NCBI RefSeq assembly: GCF_029369745.1
Contig: NZ_CP120210.1
Coordinates: 4,402,001 to 4,466,000, forward strand
Source: Amycolatopsis sp. QT-25
GTDB taxonomy: Bacteria; Actinomycetota; Actinomycetes; Mycobacteriales; Pseudonocardiaceae
Length of the DNA: 64,000 bases
Reading direction: 5' to 3'
Shown: positions 16,332-25,419 of the stretch, one piece after another
Numbering within the stretch: position 1 is the stretch's first letter
Layout: every line of letters begins with the position of its first letter
The notes under the pieces: generated by a model
What the model saw: only the letters and a program-made list of their open reading frames with translations
Database searches by the model: none
What the model was told of the DNA's origin: nothing
Program-made: the position numbers and the translations under genes

Positions 16332-16343
16332 CTCGGGTGCCGG

Positions 16344-16799
16344 TCAGCGGTCCGGGACGACGTAGAGCGTCGAAGCTTCCCCGCCGTGCATGGCGGCCAG
16401 GCTGGTCCGGCAGGCCATGAGCACCTCGCGGTTCGCGGCCGTGTCCGGCGGGACGCCGCAGCCGTCACAGAAGAGCTCGACCGAGCCCGGGAAGGTCTCG
16501 TCGACCTCGACGTCCACCGTGCGATCGCAGCGACGGCACCACCGGTGCCCGGTGACGACGAGGATGTGCATCGGATCGGAGATGCATTGGTGCACCCAGC
16601 GGCGGTGGACGTAACAGGTCGTCCGGACGTGCGCGCTCAGCCCGTGTTCCTCCGCCACGTCTTCCGCGGCGAGGATCGCGGCCAGCCGTCGGTCGGCGAG
16701 CTCGCCGTACCGGTCCCGCCGACGGCCTGGCGGGGACGCGTCCGCCGCCGCGAGCAGCCTGAGATGAGCCTTCGAGGGTGGCGGGGTACGTAGCACCAT
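16344..16799 (-). CDS. Cys/His-rich putative zinc-binding protein (paralogue 1)
   Basis: 151 residues. Residues about 60-140 carry a dense Cys/His pattern: TCYVHRRWVHQC, then HRWCRRC, then CDGCG, and near the end MACRTSLAA. The same pattern appears in the protein at 30946-31323, so this is a small family. Three Cys pairs suggest one or two zinc knuckles. No catalytic motif is seen, so a regulatory or metal-binding role is only a guess. Start ATG 16799, with AAAGGTCGAG upstream. Confidence 0.65.
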   Translation of the reverse strand: MVLRTPPPSKAHLRLLAAADASPPGRRRDRYGELADRRLAAILAAEDVAEEHGLSAHVRTTCYVHRRWVHQCISDPMHILVVTGHRWCRRCDRTVDVEVDETFPGSVELFCDGCGVPPDTAANREVLMACRTSLAAMHGGEASTLYVVPDR

Positions 16800-16962
16800 G
16801 TGGGTCTCGACCTTTCGGCGTCCACCGGAAGTCTTATCAGGTCATCCCCGATTTCGCCGGAGTGACACCCGACCGGGTGACAAGCCGCTGGTCGTTTGTA
16901 CGGCCCTTGTATTCGCGCCGCCCATGCTGACCGGACGACCGAATCCGTTCAGGAGGCAGGAA

Positions 16963-17793
16963 TTGTTGACCAAGGTAGCCGTGCTCGCGACAGCGACCGC
17001 GCTCTCCTTCGGCGTGGCCGCACCGGCCGGCGCCGAAGTGGCTGTGACCGCGTTGCCCGCGGCCGGCATGGAAGCGGTGCTGAAGGCCGCGCAGATCGAC
17101 CCGCGCCGCGCTGACAGCGCAGTGACCCCGGGCGCCAAGGACAGCGTGCTGCTGGTGGAACAGGCGCTGGCAGCCAAGGGACTGCTCGATCAGCAGTATG
17201 TCGACGGCCACTTCGGCACGTCGACGATCAACGCGTACTCCAGCTATCAGAAGTCGCTGGGATACACGGGGATCGACGCCTCCGGCCTGCCGGGCAAGAC
17301 CTCGCTCGAGAAGCTGGGCGAGGGCCGGTACACCGTCACCGCGGTGGTCTCCGCGGGAAGCCGCCTGACCTACCACGGCAAGACGATGAACACCCGGACC
17401 AAGGCGATGCTGGTGAAGGCCGAGGCGCTGCTCGGCAGGCAGCTCACCATCACGCAGGGCTCGTACAACCCCGGCGGCGTCGGTGCTTCGGCCGGGACGC
17501 ACGACGGTGGCGGCGCGCTCGACATCGGCGTCGAGGGCATGTCCTCGGCCACGCGGACCGACGTCGCGCGGAAGCTGCGTCAGGTGGGCTTCGCGGCTTG
17601 GGTCCGGACCCCGGCCCAGGGCTTCGCTTACCACATCCACGCCATCGCCCTGTCCGATCCGGACCTGTCCTCCGGTGCGCAGCACCAGGCCGGTGACTAC
17701 TACCTCGGCTACAACGGCCTCGCCGGCCGCGGTGCCGACGACGGCCCCGCCGTCTCGCCGAAGCTCACTTGGGAGGAGTACCAGCGGGCGTGA
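16963..17793 (+). CDS. Secreted peptidoglycan-binding, M15-like peptidase
   Basis: 276 residues from TTG 16963 (AGGAGGC RBS; TTG 16966 also possible; the upstream ATG 16924 would add a non-signal extension). It has a signal peptide (LLTKVAVLATATALSFGVAAPAGA), a peptidoglycan-binding-like region (VEQALAAKGLLDQQYVDGHFG) and a C-terminal domain with GTHDGGGALDIG and YHIHAIA. These His/Asp/His residues match the zinc site of M15/DD-carboxypeptidase-like folds. It probably acts on the cell wall outside the membrane. Confidence 0.75.
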   Translation: MLTKVAVLATATALSFGVAAPAGAEVAVTALPAAGMEAVLKAAQIDPRRADSAVTPGAKDSVLLVEQALAAKGLLDQQYVDGHFGTSTINAYSSYQKSLGYTGIDASGLPGKTSLEKLGEGRYTVTAVVSAGSRLTYHGKTMNTRTKAMLVKAEALLGRQLTITQGSYNPGGVGASAGTHDGGGALDIGVEGMSSATRTDVARKLRQVGFAAWVRTPAQGFAYHIHAIALSDPDLSSGAQHQAGDYYLGYNGLAGRGADDGPAVSPKLTWEEYQRA

Positions 17794-17807
17794 TCCCGCC
17801 GGCCGAA

Positions 17808-17845
17808 GGTCACCTTCGCCGAGGCCGATCGCCGCGAAGGTGGCC
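17808..17845 (+). terminator. Terminator-like hairpin
   Basis: GGTCACCTTCGC (17808-17819) pairs with GCGAAGGTGGCC (17834-17845), one mismatch, 15 bp after the peptidase stop. Confidence 0.5.
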
Positions 17846-17913
17846 TCGGACTGTCCCGGAACCCCCAGGTAGGCTTCCCCGCGACGGCAAAACCAGCGGG
17901 AAGGGAACATCGC

Positions 17914-18537
17914 GTGGAGGCTCAACCGGTCGGTCAGTGGCTCGACGAGCTGGCTTCGAAGGCCTCGACGCCCGGTGGTGGAGCGGGTGCCGCGATGAAC
18001 GCCGCGGTCGGTGCCGCCCTGGTCTCCATGGTGTGCAACCTGACCATCGGCAAGCCGAAGTACGCCGAGCACGAGGCCGCCATGACCGAGGCGCTGGGCA
18101 AGGCCGAGGACCTCCGCCGCCGCGCGCTCGGGCTCGCCGCCGACGACGCCGCCGCCTTCGACGCCGTCGTCTCGGCCTACAAGCTCCCGAAGGTCACCGA
18201 CGAGGAGAAGCAGGCCCGCTCGGCCGCGATCCAGGCCGCGCTGGTCGGCGCCGCCGACGTCCCGCTGCGCACCGCCGCCCTCGCCGCCGACGTCATCGAC
18301 GTCGCCGCCTCGATCCTCGACGGTGCCAACACGAACGTCATCTCCGACATCGCGGTCGCCGCATCGTCCGCCAAATCCGCGCTCGAATCGGGCGTGGTCA
18401 ACGTCGAGGTCAACCTCGCGTCCATGTCGGACGAGCAACTCCGCGAGCAGACCGAGGCCCGGCTCACCGAATACACCCCCGCCGCCGGCCGCGCCGACGC
18501 CCTCATCGCCCAGGTACGCGAAAGGCTCGCCCGATGA
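17914..18537 (+). CDS. fchA: Methenyltetrahydrofolate cyclohydrolase, FTCD-C/FchA family
   Basis: 207 residues, all-helical, matching the cyclodeaminase/cyclohydrolase family (WLDELASKASTPGGGAGAAM ... AAVGAALVSMVCNLTIGKPKY). The reaction is hydrolysis of 5,10-methenyl-THF to 10-formyl-THF. GTG start with GGAAGGGA upstream. Its TGA overlaps the folD ATG by 4 bp, so the two proteins are made together. The partner FolD lacks its cyclohydrolase lysine, so this enzyme probably supplies that step. Confidence 0.88.
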   Translation: MEAQPVGQWLDELASKASTPGGGAGAAMNAAVGAALVSMVCNLTIGKPKYAEHEAAMTEALGKAEDLRRRALGLAADDAAAFDAVVSAYKLPKVTDEEKQARSAAIQAALVGAADVPLRTAALAADVIDVAASILDGANTNVISDIAVAASSAKSALESGVVNVEVNLASMSDEQLREQTEARLTEYTPAAGRADALIAQVRERLAR

Positions 18538-19367
18538 CGCTGATCGACGGGCGCGCGATCGCCGCCGCCATCACCGCCGAGGTCACCGAGACCGCCGCCG
18601 GACTACGCGAATCGGGCACCGTCCCGACGCTGGCCGTGCTCGTGCCGACCGACGACGACGCCACCGCCTGGTACGTGCGCTCGATCGAACGCGCGGCGAA
18701 GAAGGTCGGCGTCGGCTGCCGGGTGGTCCAGCTCGAAAAGCCGACCGGCGAGGACGTCACCCGCGAACTCGACAAGCTCTCCGCGGACCCGTCGGTCCAC
18801 GGCATCATCTGCCAGACCCCGCTGCCCGAAGGCGTGACGCTCGACGACGTCGGCGCGCACATCGATCCGCGCAAGGACGTCGACGGCGCCAACCCGGTCA
18901 GTCTCGGCAGGCTCACCGCGGGCCTCCCGACCTACGCTCCCGCCACCGCCGCGGCAGTGCTGGAGATCCTGAAGCGCGAGCAGGTCGCCCTGTCCGGTGC
19001 CCAGGTCGCCGTCGTCGGCCGCTCCACCGTGGTCGGCAAACCCGCCGCGCTGCTGCTGCTCGCCGAGAACGCGACGGTCACCGTCTGCCACTCGCGCACC
19101 AAGGATCTCGCGTCGGTCACCAAGACCGCCGACGTCCTGGTCGTGGCCGTCGGCCGCGCGCACTTCGTCGGCGCGGACCACGTCAAGCCCGGTGCCGTGG
19201 TCATCGACGTCGGCACGAACCCGACGCCTGAAGGCGGGCTCGTCGGCGACGTCGACCAGGCGGCCGTCGAGGAGATCGCGGGATCGATCACGCCGGTCCC
19301 CGGCGGTGTCGGCCCGGTCACGACGTCGCTGCTGCTGCGGCATACCGTCACCGCCGCGCAGTCCTGA
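18534..19367 (+). CDS. folD: FolD methylene-THF dehydrogenase, cyclohydrolase Lys replaced by Ile
   Basis: 277 residues. FolD landmarks: WYVRSIERA (Tyr47), QTPLP (Gln94), DPRKDVDGANP (Asp115/Asp117) and the nucleotide-binding GRSTVVGKP. In bifunctional FolD the first motif is YVxSK, with the Lys needed for cyclohydrolase activity; here it is Tyr47-Val-Arg-Ser-Ile51. The dehydrogenase half looks complete. It is translationally coupled to fchA, which would restore the missing step. ATG 18534 is fixed by the 4-bp overlap with fchA. Confidence 0.9.
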   Translation: MTLIDGRAIAAAITAEVTETAAGLRESGTVPTLAVLVPTDDDATAWYVRSIERAAKKVGVGCRVVQLEKPTGEDVTRELDKLSADPSVHGIICQTPLPEGVTLDDVGAHIDPRKDVDGANPVSLGRLTAGLPTYAPATAAAVLEILKREQVALSGAQVAVVGRSTVVGKPAALLLLAENATVTVCHSRTKDLASVTKTADVLVVAVGRAHFVGADHVKPGAVVIDVGTNPTPEGGLVGDVDQAAVEEIAGSITPVPGGVGPVTTSLLLRHTVTAAQS

Positions 19368-19379
19368 GCCACCGGAAGC

Positions 19380-19412
19380 GGCGGCGAGTCCACTGAGGAC
19401 TCGCCGCCTTTT
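19380..19412. terminator. Intrinsic terminator between folD and the beta-helix gene
   Basis: GGCGGCGAGTCC (19380-19391) pairs with 19397-19408, 5-nt loop, followed by TTTT (19409-19412). A classic terminator for folD; it may also serve the convergent gene. Confidence 0.8.
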
Positions 19413-19446
19413 CCGGTCGGCAACGCTTTCGTACTCGAGCGAGCAG

Positions 19447-20895
19447 TCAGGGTGTGACGGGGATGTTGGTCAGCCCCCTCACCGCCCTCGACACGGTGTT
19501 GGACGCGCGGACGACGTTGGGCCGGTCCGCGCACTTCGACGTCGACGTGATCTTGATGGCGTACTGGCCGACGCCGCCGAGATCGGACTTGTTGTCCCGC
19601 CACACGTTCCCGCAGCCATTCGGGAACGACGGGGTGGTGGCGGGGTTGTGCGTCTCGTAGCCGTTCGCGAACGTTCCTGGCGAAGCGAAGGTGCCGGTGT
19701 TGCCTTCGATCACGTACCCGGTTCCCTTGACGTCGACCCAGGAATCGGCCGAGTTCTGCCCGGAAACCCCTTGGCCGTCGAAGATATTGCCCCGGATCAC
19801 GCCGTCCGCGGTGCCCTCCTTGACATCGATGGCCTCCGCGGCGACGTATGGTCCGATGTGATTGCCGAGCACCTGGATCCGGTCACCGCGGTCGACTCCG
19901 CCGGAGTTCCCGTGGCATGCCCAGTTCGAGTTCGCCGAGCCGAGGTAGACGCCCTCGCCGTAACCGGCCTGCCCGAGACCGGTGTGGCTGATCGTCGAGT
20001 CGCGGATGACGCTGTCGGCCGAGGAACGGCGGAAGTGCACGGCCTCCTCGTCGATCCGGTGCACCCGCACCCCCTCGATCAGCGTGTGGTGCGAGTTGTC
20101 GGCGACGATGCCCTTCTTCGACTCCTGCACGGTGAAACCCTTGAGCTGCCAGTACGGTGCGCCGTAGAGCCAGAACCCGTACCCGGAGTCCCAGCCCGCG
20201 GCCGGAGCCGGACAGGAGGGCGCCTCCCCGGACGGGCCGTCGTTGATCAGCACCGCGGTCGACGGTCCGGTCACCGTGATCGGCGCGACCGCCGTCCCCG
20301 GTGTCGTGCCGACGAACGAACCCCGGTAAATTCCGGCCGCCAGCCGGATGGTCTGGCCGGGGCTCGCCTCCGCCAGCGCGGCCTGCAACTCGGCCGCGGT
20401 GCCCACGTCGACGACGTCACCCGCCGGGACCGTGGTGATGGTCGTCGGCGGTTCGCTCGTGGTCGTGGTGGCCGGCACCGTGGTCGTGCTCGGTGCTCCT
20501 CCCCCGCACGGGCTGCCGTCGATCGTGCAGGCGGTCGGCAGGCCCGGTCCGGAGGTGGTGAAGCCGAAGCTCGCCGACCCGCCCGGTTCGATCGTGCCGT
20601 TGAAACCCGCGTTGGTGACCTTGTAGTGCTGTCCGGTGCGGGTGAGCACCGAACTCCACGACGTGCTGACCGCGGTGCCTGCGGGAAGATCGAATTCGAT
20701 CGTCCACCGCGTACTGTTCGCGTCCCCCGCGTTGGTCAGCGTGTACTTGCCGCCGTATCCGCTGTTCCAGACCGAACTCTGGGTGAAGGCGGCGGACAGG
20801 CTCGGCGCGGCGGCCTCGGCGGTGACGACGGCGCCGAACAGGACCACCGCCGACGCCGTGGCCGCGAGCGCGGCGAGCAGTCGTTTCCTCGTCAT
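19447..20895 (-). CDS. Secreted CBM2 + right-handed beta-helix protein
   Basis: 482 residues. Signal peptide (residues 1-28, LLAALAATASAVVLFGAVV), family 2 carbohydrate-binding module (about 29-130; SSVWNSGYGGKYTLTNAG, TRWTIEFDLPAGT), a Thr/Pro linker (TTTVPATTTTSEPP), then a beta-helix of polysaccharide-lyase or pectinase type (about 165-482; LIEGVRVHRIDEEAVHF, VIRDSTISHTG). It probably binds and cleaves plant polysaccharide outside the cell. ATG 20895 overlaps the upstream gene's TGA by 4 bp, so the two are coupled. Confidence 0.85.
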   Translation of the reverse strand: MTRKRLLAALAATASAVVLFGAVVTAEAAAPSLSAAFTQSSVWNSGYGGKYTLTNAGDANSTRWTIEFDLPAGTAVSTSWSSVLTRTGQHYKVTNAGFNGTIEPGGSASFGFTTSGPGLPTACTIDGSPCGGGAPSTTTVPATTTTSEPPTTITTVPAGDVVDVGTAAELQAALAEASPGQTIRLAAGIYRGSFVGTTPGTAVAPITVTGPSTAVLINDGPSGEAPSCPAPAAGWDSGYGFWLYGAPYWQLKGFTVQESKKGIVADNSHHTLIEGVRVHRIDEEAVHFRRSSADSVIRDSTISHTGLGQAGYGEGVYLGSANSNWACHGNSGGVDRGDRIQVLGNHIGPYVAAEAIDVKEGTADGVIRGNIFDGQGVSGQNSADSWVDVKGTGYVIEGNTGTFASPGTFANGYETHNPATTPSFPNGCGNVWRDNKSDLGGVGQYAIKITSTSKCADRPNVVRASNTVSRAVRGLTNIPVTP

Positions 20896-23201
20896 TCCGT
20901 GCCTCCGCATTTCGTTCCGGCGATCGTGCACGCGACCGGGAGTCCCTGACCGGCGGCGTTGAAGCCGAACGTCGCCGTGCCACCGGGTTTGACGCTTCCG
21001 TTGTGGGTCGCGTTCCCGAATCGGTGGTGCTGCCCGGTCTTGGTCAGCACCGAACTCCAAGAACCGGTGACCGTCGTCCCGGCGGGCAGATCGAACTCGA
21101 CCGCCCACGAGCCCACCGCGTCGGGGCAGCTGTTGGTGACGGTGAAACCGCCGCCGTAACCACCGCCCCACACCGATTTACGAATGAACGCCGCGTTCAG
21201 GCACGCACCGGGAGCCGGACTGGTCGTGGTCGTGGTGGAGGGCTGGCTTGTCGGCGAGGACGGCGGAGTCCCGTCGACGGACTTCAGGAACAGCGACGAC
21301 GTGGCGTCGGTCCTGGTCGCGTCGACCCCGTGTCCACCGGTGTAGTCCCGTTGCTCGTTCTTCGCCCAGTCGGTGATCGGTGTGCCGTTGACGTCGAGGT
21401 GCTTGTACGCGGTGCCGTCCCAGCCGAAGACATGGATACGGTGCCGGTCGGCGTAGAAGTCGTTATACGGTCCGTTGTCCGTGAGCTGCTTGGTCATGGC
21501 GTTGTTGAAGAACACGTTGCGGTAGCCGGTGGCACCGGACCATTTGACGGCCTTCTTGCCCGCGCCCCACCAGATCGGGAACCAGTTCGAGTCGTCGGGA
21601 CCGCCTCCGCCCTCTTCACCGCAGTGGGCCCGGCAGTTCCCCGAACGGTGCGCGTACGGGACCTTGACCGTGTTCAGCTCGAAGAGGTTGTTGCGCTCCC
21701 AGCCTCCGTGCAGGTTCAGGTCGGAGTCGAACGAGTTGCCGATCACCACGTTGCCCGAGGCGGACCACTGGAAGGTGAAATGCCGCAACAGGGTCGAGGT
21801 GTTGCCGGCATAGAGCGAGTCCCAGACCCGGGAGCCGCGGAAGTAGCCGTTGCCGCCCTTGCCCTTGTTCCACGAGCCGTCGAGTTCGTTGTCGACGATC
21901 TGGAGGTTCTTGGCCTCCTCGGTGACGATCGGATGCGAACCGGTCATCTCCGCGCGGATACCGCGGACCCAGGAGTTCGCCGCCCACTTGAACACGATCC
22001 CGTGCATCTCCGCGGCGGGCGCCATGTTCCCGTAGTTGTTGTTCGCCTCGGCGGGGTTCAGCCCCGGCATGTCCTGGGTGAAGCCGAAATTCTCGAAGCC
22101 GACGCCGACCACCGGGTCGACCAGCGGCGCCGCCTTCGAGTCGTAGACGGCGCCGTCGATCGGGGCCGAGCCGTCCGAAGTGGAGTTCACCGGGACGTCG
22201 TACTCGAGTGGCTTGTCCAGGGTGATGGTGCGCGCCGTGGGATCGAGCGCGGCGATCGTGAAGATCTGCTGGCGGATGTGCGTGTTCAGCAACGGGAACG
22301 TGGTCGGTGTGGCCTGCTGCTGCTCGTAGAACCTCTGCGAGTTGGCCGCCCGGATGTTGACCAGGTTCCCCGCGGCGAACGAGGTCAGGGCACCGCCGCT
22401 CCCCAGGTGGACGACCTTGTCCCCCATCCGCGCGGCGAAGGCGGTGTCACCCGGCTTGCCCCGCAGCTTCACCCCGGCCTTCCAATGGACGTTGATCGTG
22501 CCCTCGAAGATGTCCTTGCGGTTCGCGGGCGCCGAAGCGTGATCACTCGCGTAGGAGGTGTGCACTCCCCTGGACTGGACGCGGAACAGCCCGCGCCCCG
22601 GCCACAGCCAGCCGCCTTTGCCCGCACCCGAGGTCATCCCGTCCTCGTCCCAGTCGGAACCGTCCGGGGTGAGCGAGTCGTAGAGGGTGTTCGTGTCGGG
22701 TCTGTAGACGAACCTGGTGACGTCCTTGCCCGCGCCCCGCAGGATCAGGTAGTCGGCGTCGACGTGGATCTCGTGCGTGACGTCGAACCGGCCAGCCGGG
22801 AAGGTGATCGTGCTCAGCTTGGTGTAGCCGCCGGACGGCGAGCACGCGCTCTTGATTCCGTCGATCGCCGCCTGGATCCCGGTGGTGTCGTCGGTGCCGT
22901 CGTCGGGCTTGACGTTGTACTGGCTCGCCAGTTCCGCCGCGGTGACCTGACAGGTGGCGTTCGGATTCACTTCACCGGAGCTTGGCAGCGCGGCACCACC
23001 CCGGTACCCGGCCTTGGACCAGTCGTAGAGCCCGGCGACCGGCGTGCGGCGCTTGGCGGCGCCGACGTCGAGACCGGTCAGCGAACCGGGCCCCGGCGCC
23101 GCGTCCGCCGCGTCCGGCGGTACCTGCAGTAACGCGGCGGTGGCGACCACCGCGGCGAACGCCGGGAGGACGGCACGACGAAGAGGACTTTTTCGGGACA
23201 C
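20892..23201 (-). CDS. Secreted beta-helix protein with C-terminal CBM2
   Basis: 769 residues. Signal peptide (1-34), a long right-handed parallel beta-helix region (about 90-620; DGTDDTTGIQAAIDGIK ... FPAGRFDVTHEIHVDADYL, typical of pectate-lyase-like superfamily N-termini), a Ser/Thr/Pro linker (SSPTSQPSTTTTTSPAP) and a CBM2 (about 672-769). GTG start with GGAGGT upstream. Translationally coupled to the next gene, which has the same two modules in reverse order. Likely a polysaccharide-degrading pair; substrate not determined. Confidence 0.82.
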   Translation of the reverse strand: MSRKSPLRRAVLPAFAAVVATAALLQVPPDAADAAPGPGSLTGLDVGAAKRRTPVAGLYDWSKAGYRGGAALPSSGEVNPNATCQVTAAELASQYNVKPDDGTDDTTGIQAAIDGIKSACSPSGGYTKLSTITFPAGRFDVTHEIHVDADYLILRGAGKDVTRFVYRPDTNTLYDSLTPDGSDWDEDGMTSGAGKGGWLWPGRGLFRVQSRGVHTSYASDHASAPANRKDIFEGTINVHWKAGVKLRGKPGDTAFAARMGDKVVHLGSGGALTSFAAGNLVNIRAANSQRFYEQQQATPTTFPLLNTHIRQQIFTIAALDPTARTITLDKPLEYDVPVNSTSDGSAPIDGAVYDSKAAPLVDPVVGVGFENFGFTQDMPGLNPAEANNNYGNMAPAAEMHGIVFKWAANSWVRGIRAEMTGSHPIVTEEAKNLQIVDNELDGSWNKGKGGNGYFRGSRVWDSLYAGNTSTLLRHFTFQWSASGNVVIGNSFDSDLNLHGGWERNNLFELNTVKVPYAHRSGNCRAHCGEEGGGGPDDSNWFPIWWGAGKKAVKWSGATGYRNVFFNNAMTKQLTDNGPYNDFYADRHRIHVFGWDGTAYKHLDVNGTPITDWAKNEQRDYTGGHGVDATRTDATSSLFLKSVDGTPPSSPTSQPSTTTTTSPAPGACLNAAFIRKSVWGGGYGGGFTVTNSCPDAVGSWAVEFDLPAGTTVTGSWSSVLTKTGQHHRFGNATHNGSVKPGGTATFGFNAAGQGLPVACTIAGTKCGGTE

Positions 23202-23329
23202 CCGAAACCTCCGTGACGGACTGACGGAAGGTGTTGCGGCGTGTACACCCGGACCCCGTCTTTATAGTTCACGTCACTGTCACCCGTCAATGGATGTGAA
23301 TCAGGTCCATATATGTGAATGCCGCACGA

Positions 23330-23695
23330 TCACTGTTCTCCTGAGCGGAACCGGTCGAGCACACGGCGTTCCCGCTTGGTCGGACGGCCGGCCCCCCGCT
23401 CCCGTCGCGCGACCGGCGTGGCGGCTTCGGGCGGCGGCGGGGGTGTCCGGTCGATGAAACAGGTTGCGGCGTCGGCGGCACCGACCCGTTTCTGGATCAC
23501 CCGGGTCACCTCCAAGATCCGCGTCGTGTCGCTGACGCGTGCACGGACCTCGTCGCCGGCCACGACCGTGGTCGCGGGTTTGGCCGGTTTGCCGTTCACG
23601 CGGACATGGCCGCCACGACACGCCGCCGCGGCGTCCGGACGCGTCTTGGTCAGCCGGACGGCCCACAGCCAGCGATCAACTCGAGTGGACTCCAC
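23330..23695 (-). CDS. S4-domain RNA-binding protein (Hsp15-like)
   Basis: 121 residues. The N-terminal S4 domain reads RVDRWLWAVRLTKTRPDA ... GHVRVNGKPAKPATTVVAGDEV, as in Hsp15/HslR, which binds stalled 50S subunits. The tail has GRPTKRERR, also typical of the family. GTG start at 23695. No obvious operon partner. Confidence 0.88.
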   Translation of the reverse strand: MESTRVDRWLWAVRLTKTRPDAAAACRGGHVRVNGKPAKPATTVVAGDEVRARVSDTTRILEVTRVIQKRVGAADAATCFIDRTPPPPPEAATPVARRERGAGRPTKRERRVLDRFRSGEQ

Positions 23696-23940
23696 AGCAG
23701 TACATAGTGGCCCATTCGCCGTCGCGATGCCCGCGTGCCCGGCCCAAGCACGCGGGAAGAAGCACCACCTTCGTTGCCACCCGACATAGCCACAGGCATA
23801 ACCTGTTCTAAGACATCAACGGCGAGGAAGATCAAGTGCGCGACGAAATCATACGGAGAAGCGCTTCTGGTCAGTTGTCCCGCCGCCTCTTATAACTGGA
23901 ACTGGTTCTATCCTTGGGGCCGCGGCTCTCGGGGGACCGT

Positions 23941-24309
23941 TTACGCGAGAAGTTCGATCGCCGACGCCGCCCGAATCCCGGCGCTCGTCATCGGTTCCGG
24001 ATACGGCGGCTGCGTCACCGCGCTCCGGCCGGCCGAGTCGAACGCGTCGGTGGTGCGCCATTCGGTCACCGCGTCGATGGACTCCGCCTCGACCTTCACA
24101 CCGTCGCGTTCGGTCCGCCAGTCCAAGCAGAAGACGCAACCGTTGAGCTGCGCGATCCGCAGCCGGGCCGCCTCGAACTCGCGGAGCCCCAGCGTGGTGT
24201 GCGAGTAGACCGCCAGGGAGAGATTCGAGGCCGCGACACCGGTACCGGGCACCATCTCGCCCCACACGTAGCCGATCGGGTCCTTGCCCTCGGGAATGCC
24301 GATGCTCAT
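23941..24309 (-). pseudogene. Truncated carboxymuconolactone decarboxylase / AhpD-like gene
   Basis: The first 90 codons are a good AhpD-like N-terminus (TLGLREFEAARLRIAQLNGC, then VFCLDWRTERDGV with the redox CxxC). After WRTTDAFDSAGRSAV the frame departs from the family and stops, so the C-terminal half of the domain is missing. ATG 24309 overlaps the stop of the pseudogene upstream, showing an old two-gene operon. The region 23700-23940 holds no recognisable remainder. Confidence 0.65.
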
Positions 24310-25038
24310 CGCGCGCTCCTTCCGAGCTTGCCGGTCGCCGGTCGCAAGGGGACGTCAAGTGCGTCGTAGAGGCGCGGTTCGGCGTCCACGAGCCAATCGA
24401 TGGCGCCGACCAGCCTGCCGACCACGGTCGCCTTACCGCCGGCGGACCGGTTCTCGCCCTCGTCGGTGGCCTCGACCGAAGACTTCGATCCTGGGGCGGC
24501 CTTCGATGATCACCCCGTGCGCCCCGTCGCCACTGGACGGCATCGGCCAGTCCGGCGCGCACGACGTGTGGATGCGGGTGACGTGCTCGATGACGATGCG
24601 CGGCTCGCCGCCCATGATCCCCTGTATCTCGAACCGGAACGCGCCCTGCGTGCCCGCTTCGAACTCGCCCATCGCCCGCGTGGTCACGGTCTTCTCGAGC
24701 GGACGGCGATCGAGCGGCTCGCGGGTCTCGTCCAGATCGCCCCCGAGGCCGCGGGCGATCACCGCACCTGCCCGCCCCAGACCCTCGTGGGCACCGGGGG
24801 GCCGGCATCGGCGGCTGACAGTCCATCGGCCGGCCCACCCCGACCAGACAGCGGACGGAATCCGGCTGGTCGTAAGTGGTGTAGCCGAAGATCTCCTGGC
24901 AGCGAACCGCGTCCACGGTGGTGCCGAGCCCGCTGATCAGCAGCGGCAGGATGTCGTTGCCCCATCCGGATGCGCGTCGACGGCCCGGATAGAGGCGCGA
25001 CCGACGTTGCCTGTGCCCCACACAACCGTGGAAATCAT
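24306..25038 (-). pseudogene. Decayed dihydrodipicolinate-reductase-like gene
   Basis: The minus-strand product starts ISTVVWGTGNVGRASIRAVD (NAD(P)-binding N-terminus) and then jumps straight to GNDILPLLISGLGTTVDAVR, so about 100 codons are deleted. Later parts are in other frames: GEFEAGTQGAFRFEIQGIMG, then IVIEHVTRIH, then GRLVGAIDWLVDAEPRLYDA near the end. At least two frameshifts are needed. Its final TGA overlaps the ATG of the truncated AhpD-like gene. Intact members of the family are about 350 residues. Confidence 0.7.
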
Positions 25039-25195
25039 GAAGTCGAGGTTAACCGAATCCAAGTTCGCTCCCAGTACCGAAACGATCACGAAACCGCAGG
25101 TCAGAACGCATTAATCCGCATCATTCGAGTGGGCGACGAAAAGCGTTCCGGCACGTGGAACGGGCCCCGTTTTCTTCGGTGACCGGCAAACCGGG

Positions 25196-25225
25196 TTGAA
25201 GCCCGCTGGCGGCCGTGTGTAATGT
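25196..25225 (+). promoter_or_regulatory. Promoter of the Cmx-type efflux gene
   Basis: TTGAAG (25196-25201), 18-nt spacer, TAATGT (25220-25225). The transcript would begin near the leader-peptide GTG at 25234 and carry about 190 nt before the efflux start. The rest of 25039-25195 shows no gene. Confidence 0.45.
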
Positions 25226-25233
25226 GCGCTCTC

Positions 25234-25305
25234 GTGACGAGCCCCGAGTCGGACAGAACCCCGCCGCCGGTCATCCGGCGGCGAGTCGTCGTGTCCGGCC
25301 GTTAG
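25234..25305 (+). CDS. Candidate leader peptide (uORF) of the efflux gene
   Basis: GTG 25234 opens a 23-residue frame ending TAG at 25303. It starts 8 nt after TAATGT, so it may be leaderless. The peptide ends VIRRRVVVSGR; Arg-rich R-x-R stretches are typical of drug-sensing leader peptides. The centre of the uORF is itself a perfect hairpin (GCCGCCGG, TCAT, CCGGCGGC around 25264-25282). This layout suggests translational attenuation or transcription attenuation of the resistance gene, as inference. Confidence 0.4.
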   Translation: MTSPESDRTPPPVIRRRVVVSGR

Positions 25306-25419
25306 GCGTCGGCCCTCTCGCTTCCCGGTGACCGGAGCGCTGTTCCGTGCGTCCGGCCGGGTTTCTCCCTGTCTCGCGCGCGGCTTCCTCCTGCTCACTT
25401 TCTCTCTGGGAGTCGTCCG

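Noticed and set aside
21003..23132. A 709-codon plus-strand frame opposite the beta-helix gene
   Set aside because: Arg/Val/Gly-rich composition and no recognisable fold; the minus-strand gene has signal peptide, beta-helix and CBM2.
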